Part shown: positions 1 through 6,994 of the stretch, in pieces
Layout: the number at the start of each line of letters is the position of its first letter
Position numbering within the stretch: position 1 is the first letter of the stretch
Source of the DNA: an uncultured Verrucomicrobiota bacterium
GTDB taxonomy: Bacteria; Verrucomicrobiota; Verrucomicrobiia; Methylacidiphilales; Verrucolacustridaceae
Reading direction: 5' to 3'
DNA length: 9,598 nt
Assembly: GCA_903905395.1 (NCBI GenBank)
Contig: CAIVGD010000096.1
Coordinates: 1 to 9,598, forward strand
Program-made: the position numbers and the translations under genes
The notes under the pieces: model-generated
What the model saw: only the letters and a program-made list of their open reading frames with translations
The model's database searches: none
What the model was told of the DNA's origin: nothing

Positions 1-66
1 ACCCGCCGCCCCGATCAGATGGATCCGGTGCCGGCCCGTGGTCCACCACTTTGTGTCAAAGGACAT
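1..66 (-). CDS. murC: UDP-N-acetylmuramate--L-alanine ligase MurC, N-terminal fragment (cut by left edge)
   Basis: Only the first 22 codons are inside the window. From an ATG at 66 they read MSFDTKWWTTGRHRIHLIGAAG. The end of this, RIHLIGAAG, matches the start of the MurC Rossmann-like UDP-binding domain, whose family form is roughly IHxxGIGGxGM. MurC adds L-alanine to UDP-MurNAc in the cytoplasm, the first step of stem-peptide synthesis. The start is well supported: a GGAGG sits 9 nt upstream, inside the 3' end of murG, and the frame stays open to the edge. The gene overlaps the murG stop by 11 bp in another frame. MurC following MurG is the usual dcw order. The identity rests on a short match plus context. 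Another Mur-type Rossmann protein is possible but less likely. Whether it is fused to Ddl, as in Chlamydia, cannot be seen. Confidence 0.8.
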   Translation of the reverse strand, partial: MSFDTKWWTTGRHRIHLIGAAG

Positions 67-1153
67 GGTGAATTTCCTCCGCGATTTTTTCCGCTGCATC
101 GGGGGTGTGCCTGGCTTGAGCGGCTTGGCTCATGTGGGCACGGAGATTGGCATCGCCGAGCAGACGGGCAATCCGCTGGCCTAGTTCCGACCTCACCAGA
201 TATTTTTCTGCGATCACCTCGGCCGCTCCTTCGCCACCATAGGCGTGGGCGTTGGCCATCTGGTGGTCGTGCACGGCGGCTGGGAAAGGAACAAGGATTG
301 CGGCAACCCGGCACGCGGCCAACTCTGCGAGTGTGCCCGCACCCGAACGGGCCACGACCAGATCGGCGGCCGCGTACACGGCTTCCATTTCATCGCAAAA
401 TCCCAAAACGACCGCGTGGAACCCGGTCTCCGTATAGGCTTGCCGCACGTTTTCGACGTGAGCCTCTCCCGCGAGATGCAGAATCTGCATCGACGGCGCT
501 TGCACCTTCAGTGCGCCCAATCCCCGGATCATCGCTTCATTGAGGCCGCGGGCACCCTGACTACCGCCGAGGACGGCGACCACTTGCCGCTTCGGATGGA
601 GACCAAGTTTTTTCCGAGCTTCCTCTTGGCTCATCCGACCCAGCCGGGCGCGGACTGGGGTGCCGGTCACTTCCACCTCTGCCCTCAAAAGACGAAGACC
701 GCATTCGCCAAAACCCACGAACACTTTGCGGGCACCGCGGGATAGTAATTGGGTCGCCCGTCCGGGGATGGCGTTGGATTCATGAAGAAAGTAAGGAATG
801 TTGGCAAAACGAGCGGCACCCACGGATGCGGCGGAAACAAATCCCCCCATGCCGAGCAGAGCTCCAGCGTGGAAGTTTTTCATTTCTTCCCTCGCCTCCC
901 GTACGGCCGCCACCAGATGCACCAGGAATCGTCCGGCCCCAAGCACCCCACTCCAGCCGGTGGCGGGTATCTCGATTCCATGGGCTTCCTCGCCCGCACC
1001 CGCGAGGGCCCGGCGATCTACCGGCTTGGACGAGATGAAAAAGCGGACCTCGTGCCCACGTCGGCGCACCGCTTCGGCCACCGCCAGACCCGGAAAAAGG
1101 TGTCCGCCCGTTCCCCCGCAAGCGATGGCTAGTTGTCCCATGATGCCGATCAC
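56..1153 (-). CDS. murG: UDP-N-acetylglucosamine--undecaprenyl-pyrophosphoryl-MurNAc-pentapeptide GlcNAc transferase MurG
   Basis: MurG transfers GlcNAc from UDP-GlcNAc to lipid I, giving lipid II, on the inner face of the cytoplasmic membrane. The 365-residue product has the GT-B layout and normal length. The N-terminal acceptor domain shows GGTGGHLFPG (13-22), GMGGFVS (101-107) and HESNAIPGR (124-132). The C-terminal donor domain shows GGSQGA (196-201), RSGAGTLAEL (269-278) and DHQMANA (296-302). Two family motifs vary slightly: HESN for the commoner HEQN, and TGTPVR for TGNPVR. The start is ambiguous. GTG at 1153 overlaps the ftsW stop as GTGA, but the GGGAG upstream is only 3 nt away. An in-frame ATG at 1141 would give MGQLAIACGGTGG, closer to typical MurG N-termini, but puts that GGGAG 15 nt away. 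The longer form is listed. The gene lies between ftsW and murC. Confidence 0.97.
   Translation of the reverse strand: MIGIMGQLAIACGGTGGHLFPGLAVAEAVRRRGHEVRFFISSKPVDRRALAGAGEEAHGIEIPATGWSGVLGAGRFLVHLVAAVREAREEMKNFHAGALLGMGGFVSAASVGAARFANIPYFLHESNAIPGRATQLLSRGARKVFVGFGECGLRLLRAEVEVTGTPVRARLGRMSQEEARKKLGLHPKRQVVAVLGGSQGARGLNEAMIRGLGALKVQAPSMQILHLAGEAHVENVRQAYTETGFHAVVLGFCDEMEAVYAAADLVVARSGAGTLAELAACRVAAILVPFPAAVHDHQMANAHAYGGEGAAEVIAEKYLVRSELGQRIARLLGDANLRAHMSQAAQARHTPDAAEKIAEEIHHVL
76..80 (-). promoter_or_regulatory. Ribosome binding site of murC
   Basis: GGAGG read on the minus strand lies 9 nt before the ATG at 66, within the last codons of murG. It fixes the murC start even though the gene begins before murG ends. 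Confidence 0.7.
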
Positions 1154-2280
1154 TTTCTCCCGCCAACGAGACGCCGGCTCCGTGCCTCTTCGCGGTAATG
1201 GGCCTGACGATGAAGGGAAAGCAAGATGCCTACCGCCGACAGACAGAGGACCAGATTGGATCCTCCATAACTAATGAAAGGTAATCCCACCCCTTTTGGG
1301 GGCAGAAGCGCGGTGACAACGCCAAGATTCGCCACCGCTTGCATGGCCACGAGAGCCGTCAAGCCGATGCTGAGGGCCATCCTAGTCAAATCCGGCGCAT
1401 GGCACGCGATGTATCCCCCCGAGAGAGTGAAAAGCAGGAAGACGATCACCACGCCCAGGGTCGCCACGAGGCCGAGTTCCTCTCCAAGAATGGGAAAAAT
1501 AAAATCCGTGTGAGCTTCGGGAAGATAGAACATCTTCTGAATGCTCTGCCCCAGCCCGACTCCGTGCGTGCCCCCCGAACCCAACGCCACCAACGCCTGA
1601 TTCACCTGATAGCCTCCCCCTTGGCGGTGGGCCTCCGGATCCATGAAAGCCACCAAACGCCCCATCCGCTCCGGCATACTCCAAGCAAGAGCCAGCACCC
1701 CAACTCCCGCGAGAATCCCTAGCAATCCCAATGGCAGAATCGGTGCACCTCCCGCAAACAGTACGACCGCCGCCGCCGCAATTACGAAGATGGCCGAACC
1801 GAGGTCGGGTTGCTTAATAAGAAGTACGACCGGCAGAACGAGAATCAGCATGGGCAGAATCAACCCATGCCATGGACTTTTCATCTTTGGCCCCTGATGG
1901 CGTACCCAGGCCGCGCAAAAAATCACCGTGGCCAGTTTCAAAAACTCGCCCGGCTGCATGGCGAATGGGCCCATGGGAATCCAGCGGGCCGAACCCTTGA
2001 CGGTCTTGCCGATTCCTGGAATCAGGCAGAGGGCCACGAGTAAAGTCGCCCCCAGCAGGATCCATCCTCCGCGATCCAGGAGGATCTTAGCATCCACCCG
2101 GCTCAACACTGCGCACACCACAATTCCCGCCACCAGCCAGAGCCCTTGCCTTTGGAGGAAGAAAAGGGGTTGGCCCCGGTTGTCGGGGGAAAAAGCACCC
2201 ACGCTGGCGAGCATGATCAGGCCAAGCCCGATCAAACCCGCCACGCAGATCAGCAGGGTGCGCGCAGTGTTACGTCCCAT
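1150..2280 (-). CDS. ftsW: Septal peptidoglycan glycosyltransferase FtsW (SEDS family)
   Basis: FtsW is a polytopic membrane protein that polymerises lipid II into septal glycan strands together with its class B PBP partner, here probably FtsI. The 376-residue product is of family length and strongly hydrophobic, with about ten membrane segments. SEDS signatures are KGSARWIP (95-102) followed by QPGEFLKL (109-116), KQPDLGS (156-162), and EAHTDFIFPILGEELG (255-270), which holds the expected catalytic aspartate Asp259. LPPKGVGLPFISYGGS (326-341) closes the set. A basic cytoplasmic tail follows. FtsW rather than RodA is preferred because the gene sits in the dcw cluster directly before murG. The ATG at 2280 is 7 bp after the LysM gene stop, with only a weak GAG as ribosome binding site, so translation may depend on the upstream gene. 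Its stop overlaps the possible GTG start of murG by 4 bp. Confidence 0.96.
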   Translation of the reverse strand: MGRNTARTLLICVAGLIGLGLIMLASVGAFSPDNRGQPLFFLQRQGLWLVAGIVVCAVLSRVDAKILLDRGGWILLGATLLVALCLIPGIGKTVKGSARWIPMGPFAMQPGEFLKLATVIFCAAWVRHQGPKMKSPWHGLILPMLILVLPVVLLIKQPDLGSAIFVIAAAAVVLFAGGAPILPLGLLGILAGVGVLALAWSMPERMGRLVAFMDPEAHRQGGGYQVNQALVALGSGGTHGVGLGQSIQKMFYLPEAHTDFIFPILGEELGLVATLGVVIVFLLFTLSGGYIACHAPDLTRMALSIGLTALVAMQAVANLGVVTALLPPKGVGLPFISYGGSNLVLCLSAVGILLSLHRQAHYREEARSRRLVGGRK

Positions 2281-2287
2281 GCCAGTC

Positions 2288-3160
2288 TCAGTTCGAAGCG
2301 GGCTTGGGAAGCATCGCCATGTCCGTCGGACCCGCCGGCGCAGGCGTCGCGACTGGGGTCGGCGCCTTCGCGGAGGCTTCGCCCGGAACCTGCAACTTCA
2401 TCCCGATCTTCAACTTTTTCGGATCGTTGATGGAGTTGAGCTTCGCGATCGTGTCCGCCTTGGTGCCGAACTTTTTCGCGATCTTGGCCAGCGTATCCCC
2501 CGCCGCCACCTGATAGGTGCCAGCCGGGCTGGATTCCTGTTTCGCCGCCGCCGCGACCACCGCTTTGGCAGGCGTCGAGGCTTTCACCACCGATTTTGTT
2601 CCCGTTCCGGTCCCTGCCGCTTCAGGAATCGTTAACTTTTGGCCGATCTTGACCATCGTTCTTTTGATTCCGTTGGCTTGGATCAAGGCCGCCGACGTGA
2701 CGCCGTTGGCCTTGGCGATTTTCGCAATCGTCTCCCCTTTGATCACCAGATGGATCCTTTCTGCAGTCGGTACCGCCATCGGAGCCGAGGTCACCGCCAC
2801 CGGTGCTCTCGCTTCGGCGGAGGCGCCGCCCTGCACCTGCCAGACTTTGTCGTCGGGGCTGGGCATCGAGCTGGTCACTTCAGCGGCAGGAGCCGTGGCC
2901 GCTTCTGGTCCCTTGGCCGTCTCCACCTGAGGGGCTGAAGTCGGTTCGGGCATCGCGGCCATTCCCGTATCCGGGTTGCCCCGGAGCAGATGGTACGCGC
3001 TGATGCCGACGATCACGACGACATGCAGACCGAGAACCACGAGGAAAATCGTGGAGAGCCGGTTAAGGCCTCCAGTTTTCGCCGGGCGCTCAGCCGTGTC
3101 GCTGTCCATCGCGGCAGGGTTGTTTCGTTTGTTTGAATATTCCAGCAGTTCATCACTCAT
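2288..3160 (-). CDS. Single-pass membrane protein with two LysM peptidoglycan-binding domains
   Basis: The 290-residue product has a short polar cytoplasmic N-terminus (1-35), one membrane segment (about 36-57, LSTIFLVVLGLHVVVIVGIS), and a long Ala/Pro/Thr-rich periplasmic linker. Two LysM repeats follow, at about 136-179 (KGETIAKIAKANGV...IGQKLTIP) and 215-259 (AGDTLAKIAKKFG...IGMKLQVP). An Ala/Lys-rich spacer separates them, and the tail is Pro/Ala-rich. LysM domains bind GlcNAc-containing glycans, so the protein probably tethers to or senses peptidoglycan during division. No M23, amidase, SLT or other catalytic domain is visible. A LysM/NlpD-type gene occupies the same slot between murD and ftsW in Chlamydia, so these may be orthologous, but that is inference. 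The ATG overlaps the murD stop as ATGA and has the strongest Shine-Dalgarno in the window (AAGGAGG, 10 nt upstream). The exact function is unknown. Confidence 0.9.
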   Translation of the reverse strand: MSDELLEYSNKRNNPAAMDSDTAERPAKTGGLNRLSTIFLVVLGLHVVVIVGISAYHLLRGNPDTGMAAMPEPTSAPQVETAKGPEAATAPAAEVTSSMPSPDDKVWQVQGGASAEARAPVAVTSAPMAVPTAERIHLVIKGETIAKIAKANGVTSAALIQANGIKRTMVKIGQKLTIPEAAGTGTGTKSVVKASTPAKAVVAAAAKQESSPAGTYQVAAGDTLAKIAKKFGTKADTIAKLNSINDPKKLKIGMKLQVPGEASAKAPTPVATPAPAGPTDMAMLPKPASN

Positions 3161-4509
3161 TTACTTATTTCCTCCTTGGGCAGGGCGGTGACGCACTGCC
3201 GGTATTTGTCTCCTCTATCCTCGAAGTTCTTGAACATGTCGTAACTGGAGCATCCGGGGCTGAGCAGGACGCTCTCCCCCGGCCGGGCCATTTCCGCCGC
3301 ACGTTTCACGGCCTCCGCCACATCCCGCACCCGGCGACAAGGCACACATCCGCTCCACGCCCTTTCGATTTTTGCCGACATCTCGCCGAGAAGCAGAACC
3401 GCCCGCACCTTTCCCTCCAGCACCGCCCGGCTCCCGGAAAAATCGAACCCCTTATCTTTTCCCCCCGCGATGAGGATGACGGGCCCCGTCATCCCGCAGA
3501 CGGCCCGTTCCATCGCGTCCAGATTCGTCGCTTTGGAATCATTCACCCAAGTCACGCCCGCCCGTACCGCCACAACCTCGCACCGATGAGGAAGAGCTTG
3601 GTAGGCGCGAAACGCGCTGAGCACTGCCTCGCGTGAAATTTTTTCCGCATCCGCCACCGCCAACGCCGCCAGGAGATTTTCCGCATTATGCGATCCGCGC
3701 AGGCGGGTTTCGTCCTGCCTCATCACTTTCTCTCCGCGGGCGCAAAGCCATCCGTCCTGCAGTGTGTAATCCGCTCCGGTGCCATCCGCGGTGAATGTCA
3801 CCATCCGGGCTTGGGATTTCGGCAGGACGATCCCCTTTCGCACCACCGCGATGTCATTGGCTTTCTGATTCTTAAAAATCCGCGCTTTGGCGGTCGCGTA
3901 CTCCTTCATGTCGGCATAACGATCCAGATGATCAGGGGTCAGATTCAGATACACCGCCACGCGGGGATGAAAGGTCTCGATCGTCTCGAGTTGGAAGGAA
4001 CTGACCTCGACCACCACCAGATCGAGATTCCGGCTGAGCGGCGCGACTTCGCAAATGGGTTTTCCCAGATTCCCGCAAGCCACGGCGCGTTGTCCGGCCG
4101 CCAGCGCGATTTGGGCTATCAGCTCGGTCGTCGTGCTTTTCCCGTTGGTGCCGGTCACCGCCACGATAGGACAAAGGCAAGCCTGCGCGCCCAGCTCGAG
4201 TTCTCCGGTAATCGGCACCTTGGCGGCCCGTAGTTGACGGACGACGGGACGGCTCGGCGGAATACCAGGACTAAGGATCGCGCGGTCGAAACGGACGGAG
4301 GGCAATTCCTCCCGCCCCGTCATCACCGTGGCGCCACGGGATTTCCAGGTGCCGGCCAATTCGGCGACCGCCGGATTTTTCGATTCGTCAAACATGGTGA
4401 CCTCCGCACTCTGGGCAAGGAGCCACTCCGCCGCGGCAAGTCCGCTGCGTCCCATCCCCACCACGATCACTCGGCTTCCTTTCCATTTCTGCTGTTCTCC
4501 CTTACTCAT
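3157..4509 (-). CDS. murD: UDP-N-acetylmuramoyl-L-alanine--D-glutamate ligase MurD
   Basis: MurD adds D-glutamate to UDP-MurNAc-L-Ala using ATP, in the cytoplasm. The 450-residue product has the three Mur ligase domains. The N-terminal Rossmann domain has VVGMGRSG (16-23). The central ATPase has the P-loop VTGTNGKSTT (118-127), SSFQLE (170-175), LNLTPDHLDRY (188-198) and Lys208 in the YATAKARIF context, the likely carbamylated lysine. The C-terminal domain has LPHRCE (306-311), VNDSKATN (322-329), AGGKDKG (348-354) and LSPGCSSYDMFKNFEDRG (416-433). The frame extends upstream to 4593, but the extension lies inside mraY and looks unlike MurD. The ATG at 4509, overlapping the mraY stop as ATGA, is chosen. 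No clear Shine-Dalgarno precedes it, which suits translational coupling to mraY. Confidence 0.97.
   Translation of the reverse strand: MSKGEQQKWKGSRVIVVGMGRSGLAAAEWLLAQSAEVTMFDESKNPAVAELAGTWKSRGATVMTGREELPSVRFDRAILSPGIPPSRPVVRQLRAAKVPITGELELGAQACLCPIVAVTGTNGKSTTTELIAQIALAAGQRAVACGNLGKPICEVAPLSRNLDLVVVEVSSFQLETIETFHPRVAVYLNLTPDHLDRYADMKEYATAKARIFKNQKANDIAVVRKGIVLPKSQARMVTFTADGTGADYTLQDGWLCARGEKVMRQDETRLRGSHNAENLLAALAVADAEKISREAVLSAFRAYQALPHRCEVVAVRAGVTWVNDSKATNLDAMERAVCGMTGPVILIAGGKDKGFDFSGSRAVLEGKVRAVLLLGEMSAKIERAWSGCVPCRRVRDVAEAVKRAAEMARPGESVLLSPGCSSYDMFKNFEDRGDKYRQCVTALPKEEISK
3171..3177 (-). promoter_or_regulatory. Strong ribosome binding site of the LysM gene
   Basis: AAGGAGG on the minus strand, 10 nt before the ATG at 3160, lies within the last codons of murD. 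It is a full anti-16S match and fixes the start of the LysM gene. Confidence 0.8.
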
Positions 4510-5612
4510 CGCAACTTGAGCGAGGCCAGGCCCGCGAGGGCGAAGACCACGCTGAGGATCCAAAAACGCGTCACCACCGCCGTCTCGCTCCAACCACGGA
4601 GTTCGAAATGATGGTGGATGGGTGACATGGCAAAAATGCGCCGGCCGGTCAGCCGAAAGGAAATGACTTGGAGAATCACGGAAAGCGCCTCCATGACAAA
4701 AACCCCACCGATGATCGCCAGAAGGAGCTCCTGGTTGATGCAGATCGCCACCACCGCGACCGCCCCGCCGATGGAGAGAGAACCTGTGTCGCCCATGAAT
4801 ATTTGGGCGGGGTGACAGTTAAACCAAAGAAACCCAAGGCACGCTCCGAAGATTGCCGCACAGAAGATTACCAACTCCTCGCCGCCGGGAACGCGTGGCA
4901 GAAAAAGATAAGAGGCCAGTTTGGCGTGACTGGAAAGATAGGCGAAGAGTCCCAGGACGAGAGCGACGGTAAGAATGCAACCCGAGGCCAGACCATCAAG
5001 CCCGTCGGTCAGATTCACAGCGTTGGAACTGCCGACGATCACGAAAACAAAGAAAATCATCGCCCCCCAGACCGGAAGGTTGATCAGGAAGAATTCCTCG
5101 CGGACGAATGGGATCTGTAACTTGAGTGCCGCCTCCCTGGCGTGCGGCATGAGCATTATCACCCCCGCCACCCCCCCCGCCACCACTCCCTGTACGAGTA
5201 ATTTTTTACGGCCGCTCAGACCACTCGACGATTTCTGACGGACTTTGGCGTAATCATCGCAGAAACCGAGTGTGCCCAGGGCGAGCGTACTGCCGAGCGC
5301 CAGCCAAAGATACGGATTCGTCGGACGACCCCAGAGTACGCAGGCCAGTGTCATGGAAAAAAGAATCAACACTCCGCCCATCGTCGGAGTCCCCTGCTTG
5401 CTTTCGTGGAGATCGGCCAGCTTGTGCACCTCTTCCTTGCGGCGGAGTGGTTGGCCGAGGTTCAGGCGATGGAGGGCGCTGATGACGTGGGGTCCGATCC
5501 ACAAACAGAAGGCGAAGGAGGTGAGCGCCGCCCCGACCGTCCGGAAGGTGACGTACTGGAACACATTGAGCGGGCCGAACCAGTCACTCAACAGGCTGAG
5601 ATAGTAAAACAT
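4506..5612 (-). CDS. mraY: Phospho-N-acetylmuramoyl-pentapeptide transferase MraY
   Basis: MraY transfers phospho-MurNAc-pentapeptide from its UDP form to undecaprenyl phosphate, making lipid I at the inner membrane. The 368-residue product is close to the usual 360 and very hydrophobic, with about ten membrane segments. Family hallmarks are GTPTMGGVLIL (74-84), the FCDDYAK pair Asp119-Asp120, NAVNLTDGLDGLASG (197-211), FMGDTGSLSIGG (272-283) and the histidine loop PIHHHFE (331-337). The frame runs further upstream to 5663, but that stretch overlaps the end of murF and is polar. The ATG at 5612 (MFYYLSLLSDWFG) is chosen; its A is shared with the last base of the murF stop (TAATG). A GGGAGGAG lies 8 nt before it. 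Confidence 0.97.
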   Translation of the reverse strand: MFYYLSLLSDWFGPLNVFQYVTFRTVGAALTSFAFCLWIGPHVISALHRLNLGQPLRRKEEVHKLADLHESKQGTPTMGGVLILFSMTLACVLWGRPTNPYLWLALGSTLALGTLGFCDDYAKVRQKSSSGLSGRKKLLVQGVVAGGVAGVIMLMPHAREAALKLQIPFVREEFFLINLPVWGAMIFFVFVIVGSSNAVNLTDGLDGLASGCILTVALVLGLFAYLSSHAKLASYLFLPRVPGGEELVIFCAAIFGACLGFLWFNCHPAQIFMGDTGSLSIGGAVAVVAICINQELLLAIIGGVFVMEALSVILQVISFRLTGRRIFAMSPIHHHFELRGWSETAVVTRFWILSVVFALAGLASLKLR

Positions 5613-6994
5613 TACTTTTTCTCCTCCCGCAACCGCGCGGCCACCTGATCCATCCCTTCGCAACGACTTCCCTTTACCAGAATTCGGTCATCGAGTTTCG
5701 CCTCTTGGAAGTAGGCCTCGAGCAATTGATCCCGGCTGGGGAACCATCGAATCCAATCTCCAGCCCGAATTTTTTGTGCACCCTCGACAAGTTTTTTCGC
5801 ATCTTCCCCGACCACCAGACAGAGTTCGGTCTTCCCACGGGCCACCCTCGCCCCCGATTCCTCGTGAAGCATCTGACTGAAGGAACCCAGTTCCGCCATC
5901 GCTCCGAGCAGGGCCACTTGACGCCCCGAACCCGGTAAATTCTGCAAAGTATGAAGACCGGCGACGAGGCTGTCAGGGTTTGCGTTGTAACTATCATCCA
6001 ACAGCCATCCCGACTTATGCTTCTCCAGCATCAGCCGACCGGCCGGCAGACGGATTTTCTCCAGAGCGGAAGCGGCGGCCCGGGGTTCCGCACCCAGCTC
6101 CACTCCAGCAGCCAAAGCTTGGGCGGCATTCATCGCCATGTGGGCACCCGATACCGGCAGAAGAACTTCCATCCGGCCGCATGGCCCCTCACAAACAAAA
6201 CGGGTCGATTTTCCCAGGCACTCCGTTTCATGCAAACGGTAGTCGGCCAAGGCGGAGCGTCCCACACGCACGACTCGGGCTTGGCAACCTTCGAGGGTTA
6301 GTTTTTCGAAAGGATCGTCCGCGTTGCTGATGGCTAGCCCGCTGGCGGGGAGAGCCCGGAAGAGTGCTCCTTTTTCCTTGGCAGTCGCCTCGCGCGAACC
6401 CAGGCCTTCGATATGCGCCCACCCGATATTCGTCACAATTCCGGCCTCGGGACCCGCAAGTTCCGCCAACGGCCCGATTTCGCCGGGTGCATTCATTGCG
6501 AGTTCGACCACCGCCCAACGATCCTCAGCTCCTATGCCGAGAAGCGTGAGAGGCACGCCGAAATGATTATTCAGATTGCCAGGAGTGCGGTGGGTCTGGC
6601 CCGTCGTGCCGAGAACCGCGGCCAGCATCTCCTTCGTACTGCTCTTCCCTGAAGAGCCCGTCACCGAGGCAACCCTCACCGACAGAAGTCGCCGATAGCT
6701 GTGAGCCAATTGTTGCAGGGCTTTTTGCGTGTCGGAAACCAGGAGGATGGAAAAACCGGTTGGCACCTTGCCGAGTTCCTTTTTATCGACGAGAGCGGCA
6801 ATCGCTCCTTGTTCCGAAGCCCCTACCACATGGTCATGCCCGTCGTGTTTAGTCCCACGAATCGCCACAAAAAGTTCCCCGGGTTTCACGGTGCGCGAAT
6901 CGATGCCGACCCCAAACGCCACCCGTTCCCCGTTCCCGCGCACGAGTTGGGCTCCCGACATCTCCGCCAAGGTCGAAAGGGAGAGCGGCTTCAC
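5612..6994 (-). CDS. murF: UDP-N-acetylmuramoyl-tripeptide--D-alanyl-D-alanine ligase MurF
   Basis: MurF adds the D-Ala-D-Ala dipeptide to UDP-MurNAc-tripeptide, the last cytoplasmic ligation. The 460-residue product has the N-terminal substrate domain (GIDSRTVKPGELFVAIRG, 30-47). The ATPase domain has the P-loop VTGSSGKSSTKE (111-122), NLNNHFGVPLTLL (140-152), ELAMNAPGEIG (164-174), NIGWAHIEGLGS (189-200) and a likely carbamylated Lys208. The C-terminal domain has DDSYNANPDS (333-342) and VKGSR (440-444). The P-loop carries Ser where Asn and Thr are commoner (GSNGKTT), a mild variation. The start is a GTG at 6994. It is supported by AAAGGAG 6 nt upstream, by the 4-bp GTGA overlap with the murE stop, and by an N-terminus (KPLSLSTLAEMSG) that fits the family. 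The gene ends in TAA and overlaps mraY by 1 bp. Confidence 0.97.
   Translation of the reverse strand: MKPLSLSTLAEMSGAQLVRGNGERVAFGVGIDSRTVKPGELFVAIRGTKHDGHDHVVGASEQGAIAALVDKKELGKVPTGFSILLVSDTQKALQQLAHSYRRLLSVRVASVTGSSGKSSTKEMLAAVLGTTGQTHRTPGNLNNHFGVPLTLLGIGAEDRWAVVELAMNAPGEIGPLAELAGPEAGIVTNIGWAHIEGLGSREATAKEKGALFRALPASGLAISNADDPFEKLTLEGCQARVVRVGRSALADYRLHETECLGKSTRFVCEGPCGRMEVLLPVSGAHMAMNAAQALAAGVELGAEPRAAASALEKIRLPAGRLMLEKHKSGWLLDDSYNANPDSLVAGLHTLQNLPGSGRQVALLGAMAELGSFSQMLHEESGARVARGKTELCLVVGEDAKKLVEGAQKIRAGDWIRWFPSRDQLLEAYFQEAKLDDRILVKGSRCEGMDQVAARLREEKK
5621..5628 (-). promoter_or_regulatory. Ribosome binding site of mraY
   Basis: GGGAGGAG on the minus strand, 8 nt before the ATG at 5612 and inside the 3' end of murF. 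It decides the mraY start in favour of 5612 over the longer upstream open frame. Confidence 0.75.

Noticed and set aside
19..745. Long plus-strand open frames opposite murG
   Set aside because: Arg/Pro-rich shadow translations with no motifs; the minus strand encodes a complete MurG with all family motifs.
1928..2635. Plus-strand open frame of 235 codons spanning the ftsW/LysM junction
   Set aside because: Arg-rich, low-complexity translation typical of the antisense of GC-rich genes. It crosses two well-supported genes on the other strand and has no recognisable domain.
2400..2760. Similar DNA segments in the LysM gene suggesting a repeat
   Set aside because: They are the two LysM domains (IAKIAKANG and LAKIAKKFG). 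The similarity is at protein level and no extended exact DNA repeat is seen.
2517..2930. Plus-strand open frame of 137 codons with a hydrophobic, membrane-like translation
   Set aside because: It is antisense to the LysM gene. The hydrophobic look follows from reading Lys/Ala/Thr-rich codons backwards. It has no family resemblance, and the LysM domains on the other strand are unmistakable.
4510..4593. N-terminal extension of murD upstream of 4509
   Set aside because: It lies within the mraY 3' end, reads as Gly/Arg-rich sequence unlike MurD N-termini, and the ATG at 4509 forms a typical ATGA overlap.
5613..5663. N-terminal extension of mraY upstream of 5612
   Set aside because: It overlaps the end of murF, is polar where MraY should begin near a membrane segment, and the ATG at 5612 has a good ribosome binding site.
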